DNA of 62,182 bases from contig PKED01000009.1 in NCBI GenBank assembly GCA_002863155.1, forward strand, positions 1 through 62,182, written 5' to 3'. This document shows positions 46,579 to 55,881 of this stretch, piece after piece; the stretch's first letter is position 1; every line of letters starts with the position of its first letter. A program made the position numbers and the translations under genes. The DNA comes from Sphingomonadaceae bacterium. Lineage in GTDB: Bacteria; Pseudomonadota; Alphaproteobacteria; Sphingomonadales; Sphingomonadaceae. A model generated the notes under the pieces. The model saw only the letters and a program-made list of their open reading frames with translations, was not told where the DNA came from and ran no database searches.

Positions 46579-47168
46579 CGACGCACCGCATCCCGCCCCG
46601 TAGCGGCACCGCCTTTCGCCTCGCCGCAGGCGAAACGCTGACGGTGATCGATCCGCAAGGCGTGCAGGTCGCCGATCTGCTCGCCTATAATGCCGACGAC
46701 GTGCGCGAGGTCATTTCGTCGGGCCGCACGCTCGATTATGCCGAGACGATCCGGTTGACCACCGGCCACCGCCTCTATTCGAACCGGTCGCGCGTGATGC
46801 TGGAGATCGTCGAGGACAGCGTCGGCTGCCATGATTTCCTGCTCACGCCCTGCTCCTATGCGACCTTCGATCATTTTTACCCGGACGAGCCGCGCCACCG
46901 GGGCTGCTTCGGCAATCTGGCTGCCGCACTCGAACCCTATGGCATTGGCGAGGACGCGATCCCGGTCGCGTTCAATTGCTTCATGAACGTGCCGGTCGAC
47001 GCCGCCACCGGAAAGCTCAGCGTGCTGCCGCCGATCAGCAAGGCGGGCGACCGGATCGTGTTCCGCGCCGACATGGACCTGATCATCGGCCTCACCGCCT
47101 GTTCGGCGCTCGCCAGCAATGGCGGCAGTTTCAAGCCGATCGACTATCGGATCGACCCGCCGAAATAA
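46575..47168 (+). CDS. DUF1989 / urea-carboxylase-associated family protein
   Basis: A 197-residue protein: IPPRSGTAFRLAAGETLTVI, DPQGVQVADLLAYNADDVRE, SVGCHDFLLTPCSYATFDHF, and NCFMNVPVDAATGKLSVLPP with KAGDRIVFRADMDLIIGLTA. These are family hallmarks, including conserved Cys and His residues that may bind metal. Members accompany urea carboxylase or guanidine degradation genes. TTG 46575 overlaps the preceding stop (TTGA); no better start is present. Coupling to the GntA-like gene suggests a role in guanidino compound metabolism (inference). Confidence 0.85.
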   Translation: MTTHRIPPRSGTAFRLAAGETLTVIDPQGVQVADLLAYNADDVREVISSGRTLDYAETIRLTTGHRLYSNRSRVMLEIVEDSVGCHDFLLTPCSYATFDHFYPDEPRHRGCFGNLAAALEPYGIGEDAIPVAFNCFMNVPVDAATGKLSVLPPISKAGDRIVFRADMDLIIGLTACSALASNGGSFKPIDYRIDPPK

Positions 47169-47250
47169 TTTTTCGGCCGCTGTCGATTCCGCTCGCCTCC
47201 GCCCGTCTCCCCGATACGATCGATTCCGGTCGTGGCCTGGAGGACGCAAC

Positions 47251-47601
47251 ATGAAATATCTGCTGACCATCTACGAAAACGAAGCCACCTATAATGACGG
47301 CACCGGTGCCGCGATGGGCGCGATCATCGAAAAGCACATGGCGTTCAGCGCGGACATCGGCTCGGCGATGCTGAATGGCGCGGGTCTCCAGCCCGCCTCG
47401 ACCGCGACGACGGTGCGCACCGATGGCGGCAAGCAGACGCTGCACGACGGCCCCTTTGCGGAGACACGCGAACAGCTTGGCGGCTTCTACATGATCGAAG
47501 CGCCCGATCTCGACGCTGCGATCGCCATCGCGAAGAAAGTACCGCTCGCCGCCGACGGCGCGATCGAGGTGCGGCCGGTGATGGCCCCGCCTGGGATGTG
47601 A
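47251..47601 (+). CDS. YciI-like DGPF-domain protein
   Basis: A 116-residue protein MKYLLTIYENEATYNDGTGA with the name-giving DGPFAETREQLGGFYMIEA segment and a closing IEVRPVMAP. ATG 47251 with TGGAGGA upstream. It directly precedes an ECF42-type sigma factor gene; the pair is a known conserved combination, in which the DGPF protein is thought to be a target or partner of the sigma factor. Reaction unknown. Confidence 0.92.
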   Translation: MKYLLTIYENEATYNDGTGAAMGAIIEKHMAFSADIGSAMLNGAGLQPASTATTVRTDGGKQTLHDGPFAETREQLGGFYMIEAPDLDAAIAIAKKVPLAADGAIEVRPVMAPPGM

Positions 47602-47608
47602 GCGCCGC

Positions 47609-48832
47609 GTGACGGGCGCGGCGCTCGATGCGGTATTCCGGGCGGCGGGGGGGCGGATCGTCGCCGCGCTTGCCGCCCGGTTCCGCGATCTGGACCTCGC
47701 CGAGGAGGCGCTGGCGGAGGCGTGCGCGCGCGCGGCCACTGCCTGGGCGCGGGAAATGCCGCGCGATCCTGCGGCCTGGCTCTACCGGGTCGCCGAACGC
47801 GTCGCGCTCGATCGGCTGCGGCGGGTGGCGACGCGCGCCGCGACGACGCTGCCCGAGCCCGATCCCGAACCGACCGCCGAGGAGCTGATGATGGCTGATG
47901 ACCGCCTGATTCCCGACGAGCGGCTGCGGCTGATCTTCGTGTGCTGCCACCCCGCCATCCACCCCGAGGCACGCGCGGCGCTGACGCTGCGGCTCGTCTG
48001 CGGCCTGACCACCGAAGAGATCGCCCGCGCGTTCCTGATCGCCGAGCCGACGTTGGCGCAGCGACTGGTCCGCGCCAAGCGGAAGATCGCGCTGGCGGGA
48101 ATTGGCTTTGACGTGCCGAGCCGCGACGCCTGGCCCGATCGGCTCGACGCGGTTTTGAGCACCGTCGAGATCGCCTATGCCCACGCGCATGCCGATGGCG
48201 CGGGCAGCGGGCGGCACGCCGATTATGCGAAGGAAATGCTCGACATCACGGCGACGCTGGCCGCGATGCTGCCGGGCGAGGCGGAGATACTGGCCCTCGC
48301 CGCGACCGTCCGCTTTGCCGAGGCGCGCCGCGCGGCCCGAGTGCGCACCGACGGGTTGATGGTGCCGCTGTCGGAACAGGACCCGACATTGTGGGATGCC
48401 GCGCTGATCGCCGATGGCCGCCGCTATTTCGCCGCCGCCGCGCGGATCGACCCCCGCCGCCCGCGCGTGGTGATGGCGCTGATCCATGCCGAATGGTGCG
48501 CGCGGCCGTCGCTTGCCGAGCCGCCGCCGTGGCGCAACATCCTGACCATCTATGACGCTTTGCTGAGCGTCCGCGATGACGCGATCACCCGCCTCAACCG
48601 GGCGGTCGCGCTTGCCGAGGTCCATGGCTATGAAGCGGCGCTGGAGGAGGTCGATGCACTCGACACACCCGGCCTGGCGCAGTTCCTGCCCTATCACGCG
48701 ACCCGCGCCGGCCTGCTCAATCGGCTGAGACTGAGCGACGCCGCCCGTGCCGCTTATGATGCTGCGCTCGCGCTCGCGCCGGGCGATGCCGAGCGGCGAT
48801 GGCTGGAAGCGCGCCGTGCCGAGCTCGGCTAG
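47609..48832 (+). CDS. ECF sigma factor with C-terminal TPR-like domain (ECF42 type)
   Basis: A 407-residue protein. Sigma region 2 (LAEEALAEACARAATAWARE, DPAAWLYRVAERVALDRLRR) and region 4 (LTLRLVCGLTTEEIARAFLI, LAQRLVRAKRKI) are joined by DERLRLIFVCCHPAIHPEAR, the linker signature of ECF42. The C-terminal ~200 residues are helical, TPR-like (LNRAVALAEVHGYEAALEEV). ECF42 sigmas lack an anti-sigma factor and are thought to be controlled through this extension. Starts GTG 47609, seven bases after the DGPF stop. A palindromic repeat follows its stop. Confidence 0.93.
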   Translation: MTGAALDAVFRAAGGRIVAALAARFRDLDLAEEALAEACARAATAWAREMPRDPAAWLYRVAERVALDRLRRVATRAATTLPEPDPEPTAEELMMADDRLIPDERLRLIFVCCHPAIHPEARAALTLRLVCGLTTEEIARAFLIAEPTLAQRLVRAKRKIALAGIGFDVPSRDAWPDRLDAVLSTVEIAYAHAHADGAGSGRHADYAKEMLDITATLAAMLPGEAEILALAATVRFAEARRAARVRTDGLMVPLSEQDPTLWDAALIADGRRYFAAAARIDPRRPRVVMALIHAEWCARPSLAEPPPWRNILTIYDALLSVRDDAITRLNRAVALAEVHGYEAALEEVDALDTPGLAQFLPYHATRAGLLNRLRLSDAARAAYDAALALAPGDAERRWLEARRAELG

Positions 48833-48866
48833 AGTGGGATGACTTTTGGTTGAATCAAATCCCCAA

Positions 48867-48943
48867 CCGTTCGTGTCGAGCGAAGTCGAGACACCCTGCG
48901 CAACGCTCGTGGCCTGTTTCTCGACTGCGCTCGAAACGAACGG
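48867..48943. repeat. Palindromic repeat copy 3
   Basis: The left arm begins CCGTTCGTGTCGAGCGAAGT like the other copies; the right arm (TCTCGACTGCGCTCGAAACG and following AACGG) is more diverged. It lies between the sigma factor stop and the convergent secreted-protein gene. As an RNA hairpin it could also serve as a terminator-like barrier for both. Confidence 0.88.
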
Positions 48944-48982
48944 CTCAAGGTAATGTCATCGGGCTCAAGTCTTGCGAACCGC

Positions 48983-49450
48983 TCAGGATGCGCAGCCGAT
49001 GATGCCGATGACCGGAATGATCACGCTGTCGCCGCCGTCGCGAGTCACGGTCAGGGTCGCACTCTCGGTCACGCCGCCCTGGGTCAGGTCGCCGCGCCGC
49101 ACGATCGCCATCTCGACCGCGACCTTCAAATCCCCGCCGGCATAATCAGTATGCGCCAGGAACCCGAAATCGCCCGGTCCGGTCTGCGACACCCGCACCA
49201 GATCGACAAGCTTGCCGTCCGGCGCGAAGCGGATGCGCGCAGGGTCGGACGACAGCATCGCGACGAGCGCGCGCGTCTGGGTCGCGGTCCAGAAGAACGT
49301 CGCGCAGCCGCTGGTCGGCAGTTCCTGTTTCGGGATCGCGCCGACCGGAAGCCCGTCGATCGACCGTGCCAGCTGCGCGGGGGGCGATTGCTGCGGCTGC
49401 TGAGCGAGCGCAGGCGCGACCAGCAGCAGCGAAAACAGAGCGGTTCTCAT
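48983..49450 (-). CDS. Secreted hypothetical protein
   Basis: A 155-residue protein with signal peptide MRTALFSLLLVAPALAQQ, a Gln/Pro-rich linker, then a domain with GCATFFWTATQTRALVAMLS, RIRFAPDGKLVDLVRVSQTG and a C-terminal VIIPVIGIIGCAS. The two remaining Cys could form a disulfide. I do not recognise the family. It overlaps the prepilin peptidase stop by ATGA, so it is translated with it; whether it relates to pilus or secretion assembly is not known. Confidence 0.75.
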   Translation of the reverse strand: MRTALFSLLLVAPALAQQPQQSPPAQLARSIDGLPVGAIPKQELPTSGCATFFWTATQTRALVAMLSSDPARIRFAPDGKLVDLVRVSQTGPGDFGFLAHTDYAGGDLKVAVEMAIVRRGDLTQGGVTESATLTVTRDGGDSVIIPVIGIIGCAS

Positions 49451-50229
49451 ACGCCCAGCATTAGCATGAGGATCAGCGTCGGGTAAGCCGCGATCGCCAG
49501 CAAGGCCCCGAGCGGCAATCGATCGCCAAGCGACACGTCACGCCCGGTGAGCATGCGCCACAGCGCGATGCCGAGCCCGGTCAACGCCGCCAGAAACAGC
49601 ACCACCGGCAGCAGTCGCCAGCCGATCCACAGGCCGATCGCGCCCAGCAGCTTGGGGTCGCCGCCGCCAAGGCCCTCTCGCCCCCGCAGCGCCCTGTAAC
49701 CCGCGCCGATCGCCCAGAGCGACGCGAAGCCGCCTACACCGCCGATCACCCGCTCGGTCAACGGGACGCCGATCCCGATCACGCCGACGATCAACCCCGT
49801 CATCGCCAGTGCGAGCGTCAGCACATCGGGCAACCAGAATTCGGTGACGTCGAGTGCGGCAAGCGCGAGCAGCAACCAGCCGAACAGGGCCGCAGCGGCT
49901 GCCTGGTCGAGCGGCAAAAGCGCCCCCGCGCCGGCGCCGATCAGCAGCGCGAGCGCCTCGATCCGCCAGTGCAGCGGATCGATCGCGGCACGGCAGGTGC
50001 GGCACCTGCCGCCGCTTACGATGCCACTCATCAAGGGCACGAGCTCCGCCGCGCCGAGCACCCGTCCGCAGGCATCACACGCCGACCGCCCGTGCATGAC
50101 CGACCGGTCCTGGGGCCAGCGGATGACGATCGCCGCGATGAAGCTGCCAAAAATCGCGCCGAGTACGCCCAGCAGCACGGCCGCAAGCCAATGCGGCGTG
50201 GCAATCATCAAGGGGGTGGCATCTTCCAT
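49447..50229 (-). CDS. Prepilin peptidase (A24 family)
   Basis: A 260-residue membrane aspartic protease. The N-terminal part has FGSFIAAIVIRWPQ and two CxxC pairs (SACDACGRV, GRCRTCRAA) as in methylating prepilin peptidases. Catalytic Asp residues lie in ALDVTEFWLPDVLTL and in the GGGDPKLLGAIGLWIG motif. Several membrane spans follow. It cleaves type IV prepilin or type II pseudopilin leaders. No pilin genes are adjacent. ATG 50229 or 50208 as start. Confidence 0.94.
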   Translation of the reverse strand: MEDATPLMIATPHWLAAVLLGVLGAIFGSFIAAIVIRWPQDRSVMHGRSACDACGRVLGAAELVPLMSGIVSGGRCRTCRAAIDPLHWRIEALALLIGAGAGALLPLDQAAAAALFGWLLLALAALDVTEFWLPDVLTLALAMTGLIVGVIGIGVPLTERVIGGVGGFASLWAIGAGYRALRGREGLGGGDPKLLGAIGLWIGWRLLPVVLFLAALTGLGIALWRMLTGRDVSLGDRLPLGALLAIAAYPTLILMLMLGV

Positions 50230-50311
50230 CGCGAGCGCGATAGGCGATTTGTATTCGCCGCGTCACCGCCCTAAATCGCGCCGAGCCATTCCTTCGCGCT
50301 GGAGCCTCATC

Positions 50312-51499
50312 ATGAGCACCGATCCCGTCGTCATCGTCTCCTATGCCCGCACGCCGATGGGGAGTTTTCAGGGCAGCCTGGCGGGCGCGTCCGCGACCGA
50401 ACTCGGCGCGGCGGCGGTCGGCAGCGCGGTCGAGCGCGCGGGGCTCTCGGGCGAGGCGATCGAGCGGATCTATATGGGCTGTGTGCTGCCGGCGGGGCTC
50501 GGCCAGGCGCCGGCGCGGCAGGCGGCGTTGAAGGCCGCCCTGCCCGACCATATCGAGGCGACGACCGTCAACAAGATGTGCGGCAGCGGCATGCAGGCGG
50601 CGATCATGGCCAGCGACGCGCTGGCGGCGGGATCGGTCGACCTGCTGATCGCCGGCGGCATGGAGAGCATGACCAACGCGCCCTATCTGTCGATGCGGCA
50701 TCGCAGCGGCGCGCGGATCGGCCATGACGTGCTGAAGGACCATATGTATCTCGACGGGCTGGAGGATGCCTATGAACCCGGCAAGCTGATGGGCAATTTC
50801 GCCGAGGATACCGCCGCCGCCTATCAATTCACCCGCGAGCAGCAGGATGAGTACGCGATCGCTTCGCTCACCCGCGCGAAGCGGGCGCAGGATTCGGGCG
50901 CGTTCGACCGTGAGATCACGCCGGTCGAGATCGCCGGTCGCAAAGGCGCGGTGACGGTCGACAAGGACGAGCAGCCGCTAAAGGGCGATCCCGCCAAAAT
51001 CCCGACGCTCAAGCCCGCCTTTTCGAAGGACGGCACCGTGACCGCCGCCAATGCCTCGTCGATCTCCGACGGCGCGGCCGCACTGGTGATGACCCGCGCA
51101 ACGGTTGCCGAGAAGCTGGGCCTGACTCCGATCGCGCGGATCGTGTCGACCGCCGCCCATGCCCACGCACCGGCTCTCTTCACCACCGCCCCGGTCTTCG
51201 CGATGCGGAAGGCGATGGACAAGGCTGGCTGGTCGGCGAACGACATCGATCTGTTCGAGGTCAACGAAGCGTTCGCAATCGTCGCGATGATTGCGATGCG
51301 CGACCTTGGCCTCAGCCACGATGTCGTGAACATCCATGGCGGCGCCTGCGCGCTCGGCCATCCGATCGGCGCGAGCGGCGCGCGGATCATGGCGACGCTT
51401 GTTTCCGCGCTCCAGACGACCGGCGGCAGGCGCGGCATGGCGAGTCTGTGCATCGGTGGCGGCGAAGCGACTGCAGTTGCACTTGAAATGATGCATTGA
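50312..51499 (+). CDS. Acetyl-CoA C-acetyltransferase (thiolase)
   Basis: A 395-residue thiolase. Active Cys in TTVNKMCGSGMQAAIMASDA, EVNEAFAIVAM, NIHGGACALGHPIGASGARI with the active His, and the closing CIGGGEATA with the second Cys. It condenses or cleaves acetyl-CoA units (ketogenesis, PHB or beta-oxidation; acyl length cannot be told). ATG 50312 with GGAG upstream. Divergent from the prepilin peptidase gene, alone in its transcription unit. Confidence 0.96.
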   Translation: MSTDPVVIVSYARTPMGSFQGSLAGASATELGAAAVGSAVERAGLSGEAIERIYMGCVLPAGLGQAPARQAALKAALPDHIEATTVNKMCGSGMQAAIMASDALAAGSVDLLIAGGMESMTNAPYLSMRHRSGARIGHDVLKDHMYLDGLEDAYEPGKLMGNFAEDTAAAYQFTREQQDEYAIASLTRAKRAQDSGAFDREITPVEIAGRKGAVTVDKDEQPLKGDPAKIPTLKPAFSKDGTVTAANASSISDGAAALVMTRATVAEKLGLTPIARIVSTAAHAHAPALFTTAPVFAMRKAMDKAGWSANDIDLFEVNEAFAIVAMIAMRDLGLSHDVVNIHGGACALGHPIGASGARIMATLVSALQTTGGRRGMASLCIGGGEATAVALEMMH

Positions 51500-51610
51500 G
51501 CGAATTCGCCACCTAATTGACGGAACTGGCGACGCAATTTTGTCGCGAAGGGCGATTGCCCGCACCGCGCCCTTCGCCTAGCATCCACGCCGAACGGTGA
51601 GGATTCTACG

Positions 51611-54421
51611 ATGAAGCGTTTTTGGGTTTGGGCGGCCACGTCGGCATTGGGGTCGGTCTTCGCTACCCCGGCCGTTGCGGGGGACAATCCGCTTTACCAG
51701 CCAAGCCCGGCTTGGGTGGCACCGGCACGCCCGATCGACGCGTCCGCGCTTACCGCCGAAAGCCCGCTCTATCCGATTTTCGACACCCAGGAACGGCTCG
51801 ATAACGGCACCGTCTGGTCCTATCGCAACATCGTCACCCGGATGGCGACGCCCGAGGTGATCCAGCAGGCCGGGACATTGTCCATTCCGTGGCAGCCGGC
51901 CAAGGGCGACCTGATCATCCACCAGATCGAGATCATCCGCGGCGCGCAGCGGATCGATGCGCTTGCGGGCGGCAAGAAGTTCGAGGTGCTGCGCCGCGAA
52001 AAGCAGCTCGAACGCTTCAGCATCGATGGTGAATTGACCGCCACCCTTGCCGTCGAGGGATTGCAGGTCGGCGATCTCCTGCACGTGGTCTTTTCGATTT
52101 CGCGCAAGGAGGACGTGATCGCCCCGGCGATGCAGGATGCCGCCCTGCTGCCGGCCGAACCCCTGCCGATGGGCTATGTCCGCACCAGGCTGGTCTGGCC
52201 CGAGACGAGCAACGTCAAGTACAAGCTGCTCGCCGAAGGCGGCTCACCCAAGGTAAGCGTGCGCAATGGCGAGCGCGAGGTGGTGATCGAGGGCCTGATG
52301 CCCAAACCCGCCGAACTGCCATCCGACGTGCCGGCCCGGGCGCGCAAACTGCCCCTCATCGAAGTGTCGAGCTTTGCTGACTGGGCCGCCGTGTCGAAGA
52401 CGATGGCCCCCCATTACGGATCGGCGAATGCGATCGCGCCGGGCGGCGATCTGGCGAAGCAGGTCGCCGCGATCAGGGCAGCGCATAGCGACCCCGTCGA
52501 GCGGGCCGCCGCCGCGCTCCAGCTTGTCCAGGAAAAGGTCCGCTATCTCTACAATGGACTCGACAAGGGGAATTACCTGCCCCAGCCGGTGGAGCAGACC
52601 TGGACGGTCCGTTATGGGGACTGCAAGGCGAAAACCCTGCTTTTGCTGGCGATCCTGCGCGCGCTCGACATCGAGGCGGAGGCGATGCTCGCCCATACCC
52701 AGATCGGCGGACTGGTCCCCGAACGTCTGCCGAGCGCCGCCGCCTTCAATCACGTGGTCGTGCACGCCACGATCAAGGGCAAGGAATATTGGCTCGACGG
52801 CACGACGACCGGCACCCGGCTGGAAGATCTGGCCGATGTGCCGTCGTTCGGGTGGGGCCTGCCGGTGCGCGACGGCGGCGCCACGCTGATCGAGTTGCCG
52901 CTTCGCGTGCCGCAACGACCGACGGTTACCCTGGCGCTGGACCTCGATCAGCGCGCCGGCATCGGCTTCCCGACGGTCGCCAACATGACCATGACGGTGC
53001 GCGGGCCGACCGCCGCCGCCTTTGGCATGCTCAAGTCGCAGGCAAGCAAGGATCAGCGCGTCGAATCCGCCCAGAAGCTGATCGAGTCGACCGTCGGCGG
53101 CGATGTCGTGCTTGGCGCGCACAGCTTCGCCTATGACGAGGCTACCGGCGTCGCCGAGATTCGCGCGACCGGCACCGCCACCAACCTCTGGTCGCGCGAG
53201 AATGAGCGCTGGCGCTTCGTGCTGGACAAGGGCGTGTCGGGCATCGACTTCGACCCCGACCGCGCCCGGGCGGCGTGGCAGCAGCTGCCGGTGTGGGTCG
53301 GCAATCCCGAGCGGGCCAGCTACACCGTGAAGCTGCAACTGCCCGATGCGGGCGATGGCTTCGCGCTGGAGGGCGATACCGAAGTCGCCGATCTGCTCGC
53401 CAATACCAAGGTCGATCGCAAGGTCGATCGCGCCAACGGGATCATTACGCTGCGGGACGATGTATCCGATCGCGGCGGCGAGATCGCACCCGATGCGGTT
53501 GCGGCGACGCGGGCACGCGTCGCGCTCGCCAAATCGCGGCTGCTGACCGTGGTCGCGCCGGAGACCGTGCCAAAGCGGGTCGACGTGGTCCAACAGGCGC
53601 GCAAGGATGGCCGGTTCAAGCCAATCGTCGCCGTCTATTCGGCAGCGATCGCCAATGATCCGACCGAAGTCGTCGGCTATGACAATCGCGCAAACTTCTA
53701 CGCCGATGTCTATGATTATGCAGCCGCGCTCGCCGATCTGGATCAGGCGATCAAGCTTGCCCCCAACGCGAACCGTTATCGCTGGCGCGCCGCGCTGCGC
53801 GAAATCGTCGGCCAGAATGCAAAGGCGCTGGAAGACCTCAACGCGGCAGCGGCGCTGGAGCCGACTTCGCCCGCGACGATCGAGGCGCTGGGTTCGTACC
53901 TTGCCCGCCACGGCCAGGGCGACGCCGCGCTCGCGCTTGCCGACAAGGGGATCGCTCAGGGTGGCAAGACCCGCCCGGTACTGATGGCGCGCAAGGCCGA
54001 CTTTCTGGCACGGCTCGGCAAGCGCGACGAATCGCTCCAATTGATGGACGCCGCCGTCGCCGCGCAACCGGGCAGCCCGCTGCTCCTCAACCAGCGTTGC
54101 TGGGTCAAGGCGCAGCTGAATGCGCAGCTCGAAACCGCGCTGAAGGATTGCACCAAGGCGATCGAGCTGAGTGAATCGAGCGCCGCCGCGCTCGACAGCC
54201 GGGCGCTGGTCTATTTCCGGCTCGGCCGCCTCGACGATGCGCTCGCCGATCTTGACGCCGCGCTCAGCACGCGGCCGGACCAGGCCTCGAGCATCTATCT
54301 GCGCGGCATCGTGCTGAGCAAGCAGGGCAAATCGACGGAGAGCAAGCGCGATCTGGCCGCCGCCACCTTCATGTCGCCGCTGGTGGCCGACGAATATCAG
54401 CCCTTCGGGATCGTGCCATAA
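51611..54421 (+). CDS. DUF3857 - transglutaminase - TPR exported protein
   Basis: A 936-residue exported protein: signal peptide MKRFWVWAATSALGSVFATP, a DUF3857 beta domain (about 60-250), a transglutaminase-like core with the triad Cys in RYGDCKAKTLLLLAILR, His in AFNHVVVHATI and Asp in YWLDGTTTGT, then a region of beta strands, and about six TPR repeats from residue ~690 (ANFYADVYDYAAALADLDQA, SRALVYFRLGRLDDALADLD). GAGG precedes ATG 51611. Proteins of this build are common in Bacteroidetes and sphingomonads, function not established; a periplasmic amidohydrolase or crosslinker is possible. It stands alone. Confidence 0.9.
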   Translation: MKRFWVWAATSALGSVFATPAVAGDNPLYQPSPAWVAPARPIDASALTAESPLYPIFDTQERLDNGTVWSYRNIVTRMATPEVIQQAGTLSIPWQPAKGDLIIHQIEIIRGAQRIDALAGGKKFEVLRREKQLERFSIDGELTATLAVEGLQVGDLLHVVFSISRKEDVIAPAMQDAALLPAEPLPMGYVRTRLVWPETSNVKYKLLAEGGSPKVSVRNGEREVVIEGLMPKPAELPSDVPARARKLPLIEVSSFADWAAVSKTMAPHYGSANAIAPGGDLAKQVAAIRAAHSDPVERAAAALQLVQEKVRYLYNGLDKGNYLPQPVEQTWTVRYGDCKAKTLLLLAILRALDIEAEAMLAHTQIGGLVPERLPSAAAFNHVVVHATIKGKEYWLDGTTTGTRLEDLADVPSFGWGLPVRDGGATLIELPLRVPQRPTVTLALDLDQRAGIGFPTVANMTMTVRGPTAAAFGMLKSQASKDQRVESAQKLIESTVGGDVVLGAHSFAYDEATGVAEIRATGTATNLWSRENERWRFVLDKGVSGIDFDPDRARAAWQQLPVWVGNPERASYTVKLQLPDAGDGFALEGDTEVADLLANTKVDRKVDRANGIITLRDDVSDRGGEIAPDAVAATRARVALAKSRLLTVVAPETVPKRVDVVQQARKDGRFKPIVAVYSAAIANDPTEVVGYDNRANFYADVYDYAAALADLDQAIKLAPNANRYRWRAALREIVGQNAKALEDLNAAAALEPTSPATIEALGSYLARHGQGDAALALADKGIAQGGKTRPVLMARKADFLARLGKRDESLQLMDAAVAAQPGSPLLLNQRCWVKAQLNAQLETALKDCTKAIELSESSAAALDSRALVYFRLGRLDDALADLDAALSTRPDQASSIYLRGIVLSKQGKSTESKRDLAAATFMSPLVADEYQPFGIVP

Positions 54422-54457
54422 CGCAAGACGTGGCGCGCGCTTGTGCTGATGCCGCGA

Positions 54458-55270
54458 TCAGCGCAGCGCGTTCGCCACCAGCTTGTGCAGCTTTGAGTGC
54501 AGGCCGTCATTGGCGGCGAGATATTCGCTGCGCTCGTGCATCCGGTCGCCGCCGCGATAATCGGTGACATAGCCGCCCGCTTCGCGCACCAGCAACAGCC
54601 CGGCGGCCGCATCCCAGCGCTGCAGGCCCGATTCCCAAAAGCCGTCGAAGCGGCCCGCCGCGACCCAGGCAAGGTCGAGCGCCGCCGATCCCAAGCGCCG
54701 GATGCCCGCCACGCCCGGCGCGACTGCCCCGAAAATGCGACTCCATTCTGCAAAATCGCCATGGCCAAGAAACGGAATACCCGTTGCGATCAGCGCCTCG
54801 GACAAGTCGTTGCGGGCCGATACCCGCAGCCGCTGGTCGGTCAGCCAGGCACCCCGCCCCTTCTCCGCCCAGAAGCTTTCGTCGGTCAGCGGCTGATAGA
54901 CGAGCGCCGCCATCGTTTCCCATTTGCCGCCGGGGCGCGGCTCTTCCGCCGCGATCGAGATCGCGAAATGGGGAATGCCGTGCAGGAAATTGGTGGTTCC
55001 ATCGAGCGGATCGACCACGAAGCGCGGCTTGTCGGGATTGCCCGCAACGTCGCCGCGCTCCTCCATCACGAACGCCCAATCGGGCCGCGCGTGGCTCAAT
55101 TCCTCGAAGATCGTCTGCTCGGCCCGCTTGTCGGCCATGGAGACGAAATCGGCAGGCCCCTTGCGGCTGACCTGAAGCTGCTGGACTTCGTTGAAGTCAC
55201 GCCGCAGCCGCGGTGCCGCCTTGCGGGCGGCGCGGTCCATGACGGTAATGAGGCCGGAGTGGGAAACCAT
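54458..55270 (-). CDS. suhB: Inositol monophosphatase family protein, SuhB-like
   Basis: A 270-residue Mg-dependent phosphatase: metal motif VVDPLDGTTNFLHGIPHFAI, the second motif RWDAAAGLLLVREAGGYVTD, and EERG where most members have GEE. It should hydrolyse inositol-phosphate-like substrates; SuhB of E. coli also acts with the transcription antitermination machinery. It starts eight bases after the efp stop, indicating co-transcription. Confidence 0.93.
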   Translation of the reverse strand: MVSHSGLITVMDRAARKAAPRLRRDFNEVQQLQVSRKGPADFVSMADKRAEQTIFEELSHARPDWAFVMEERGDVAGNPDKPRFVVDPLDGTTNFLHGIPHFAISIAAEEPRPGGKWETMAALVYQPLTDESFWAEKGRGAWLTDQRLRVSARNDLSEALIATGIPFLGHGDFAEWSRIFGAVAPGVAGIRRLGSAALDLAWVAAGRFDGFWESGLQRWDAAAGLLLVREAGGYVTDYRGGDRMHERSEYLAANDGLHSKLHKLVANALR

Positions 55271-55278
55271 GTGCGTGT

Positions 55279-55842
55279 TTAGTCCGCCCGGCGGACGTAA
55301 GTCTGCTCGTACACATCGACCACGATCCGCGTGCCCGCGCCGATATGCGGCGGCACCATCACCCGGACGCCATTGTCGAGCACGGCAGGCTTGTAGCTCG
55401 ACGATGCGGTCTGGCCCTTCACCACCGCGTCGGCTTCGACGATCGTCGCCTCGATCGTGTCGGGCAGCTGGACGCTGATCGCTTCCTCGTCATAAAGCTC
55501 CATCACCACGTCCATCCCGTCCTGCAGGAAGGCGGCGGCATCGCCGAGCAGGTCGCGCGGCAGCGTCGTCTGATCATAGGTTTCCTTGTCCATGAAGACG
55601 AGCATGTCGCCTTCGGGATAGAGGAACTGGAAATCCTTGGTGTCGAGCCGAACGCGCTCAACGGTTTCGGCCGAGCGAAAACGGACATTGTTCTTGCGGC
55701 CATCGCGCAGGTTCTTCATCTCGACCTGCATATACGCACCGCCCTTGCCAGGCTGGGTGTGCTGTATCTTGACCGCTTTCCAGATCCCGCCTTCATATTC
55801 GATGATATTGCCGGGGCGAATGTCGACGCCGCTGATTTTCAT
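55279..55842 (-). CDS. efp: Translation elongation factor P
   Basis: A 187-residue [23 protein letters not shown], the tip loop QPGKGGAY with Lys33, [18 protein letters not shown], and the OB domains ending [19 protein letters not shown] segment ([20 protein letters not shown]). It relieves ribosome stalling at proline runs. A lysine at the tip implies the EpmA/EpmB-type lysylation route; those genes are not in the window. First gene of efp-suhB. Confidence 0.98.
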   Translation of the reverse strand: MKISGVDIRPGNIIEYEGGIWKAVKIQHTQPGKGGAYMQVEMKNLRDGRKNNVRFRSAETVERVRLDTKDFQFLYPEGDMLVFMDKETYDQTTLPRDLLGDAAAFLQDGMDVVMELYDEEAISVQLPDTIEATIVEADAVVKGQTASSSYKPAVLDNGVRVMVPPHIGAGTRIVVDVYEQTYVRRAD

Positions 55843-55881
55843 GGGAATGCCTGTGGTGTTGAAAAGAGCGAAGGCGCGGGC

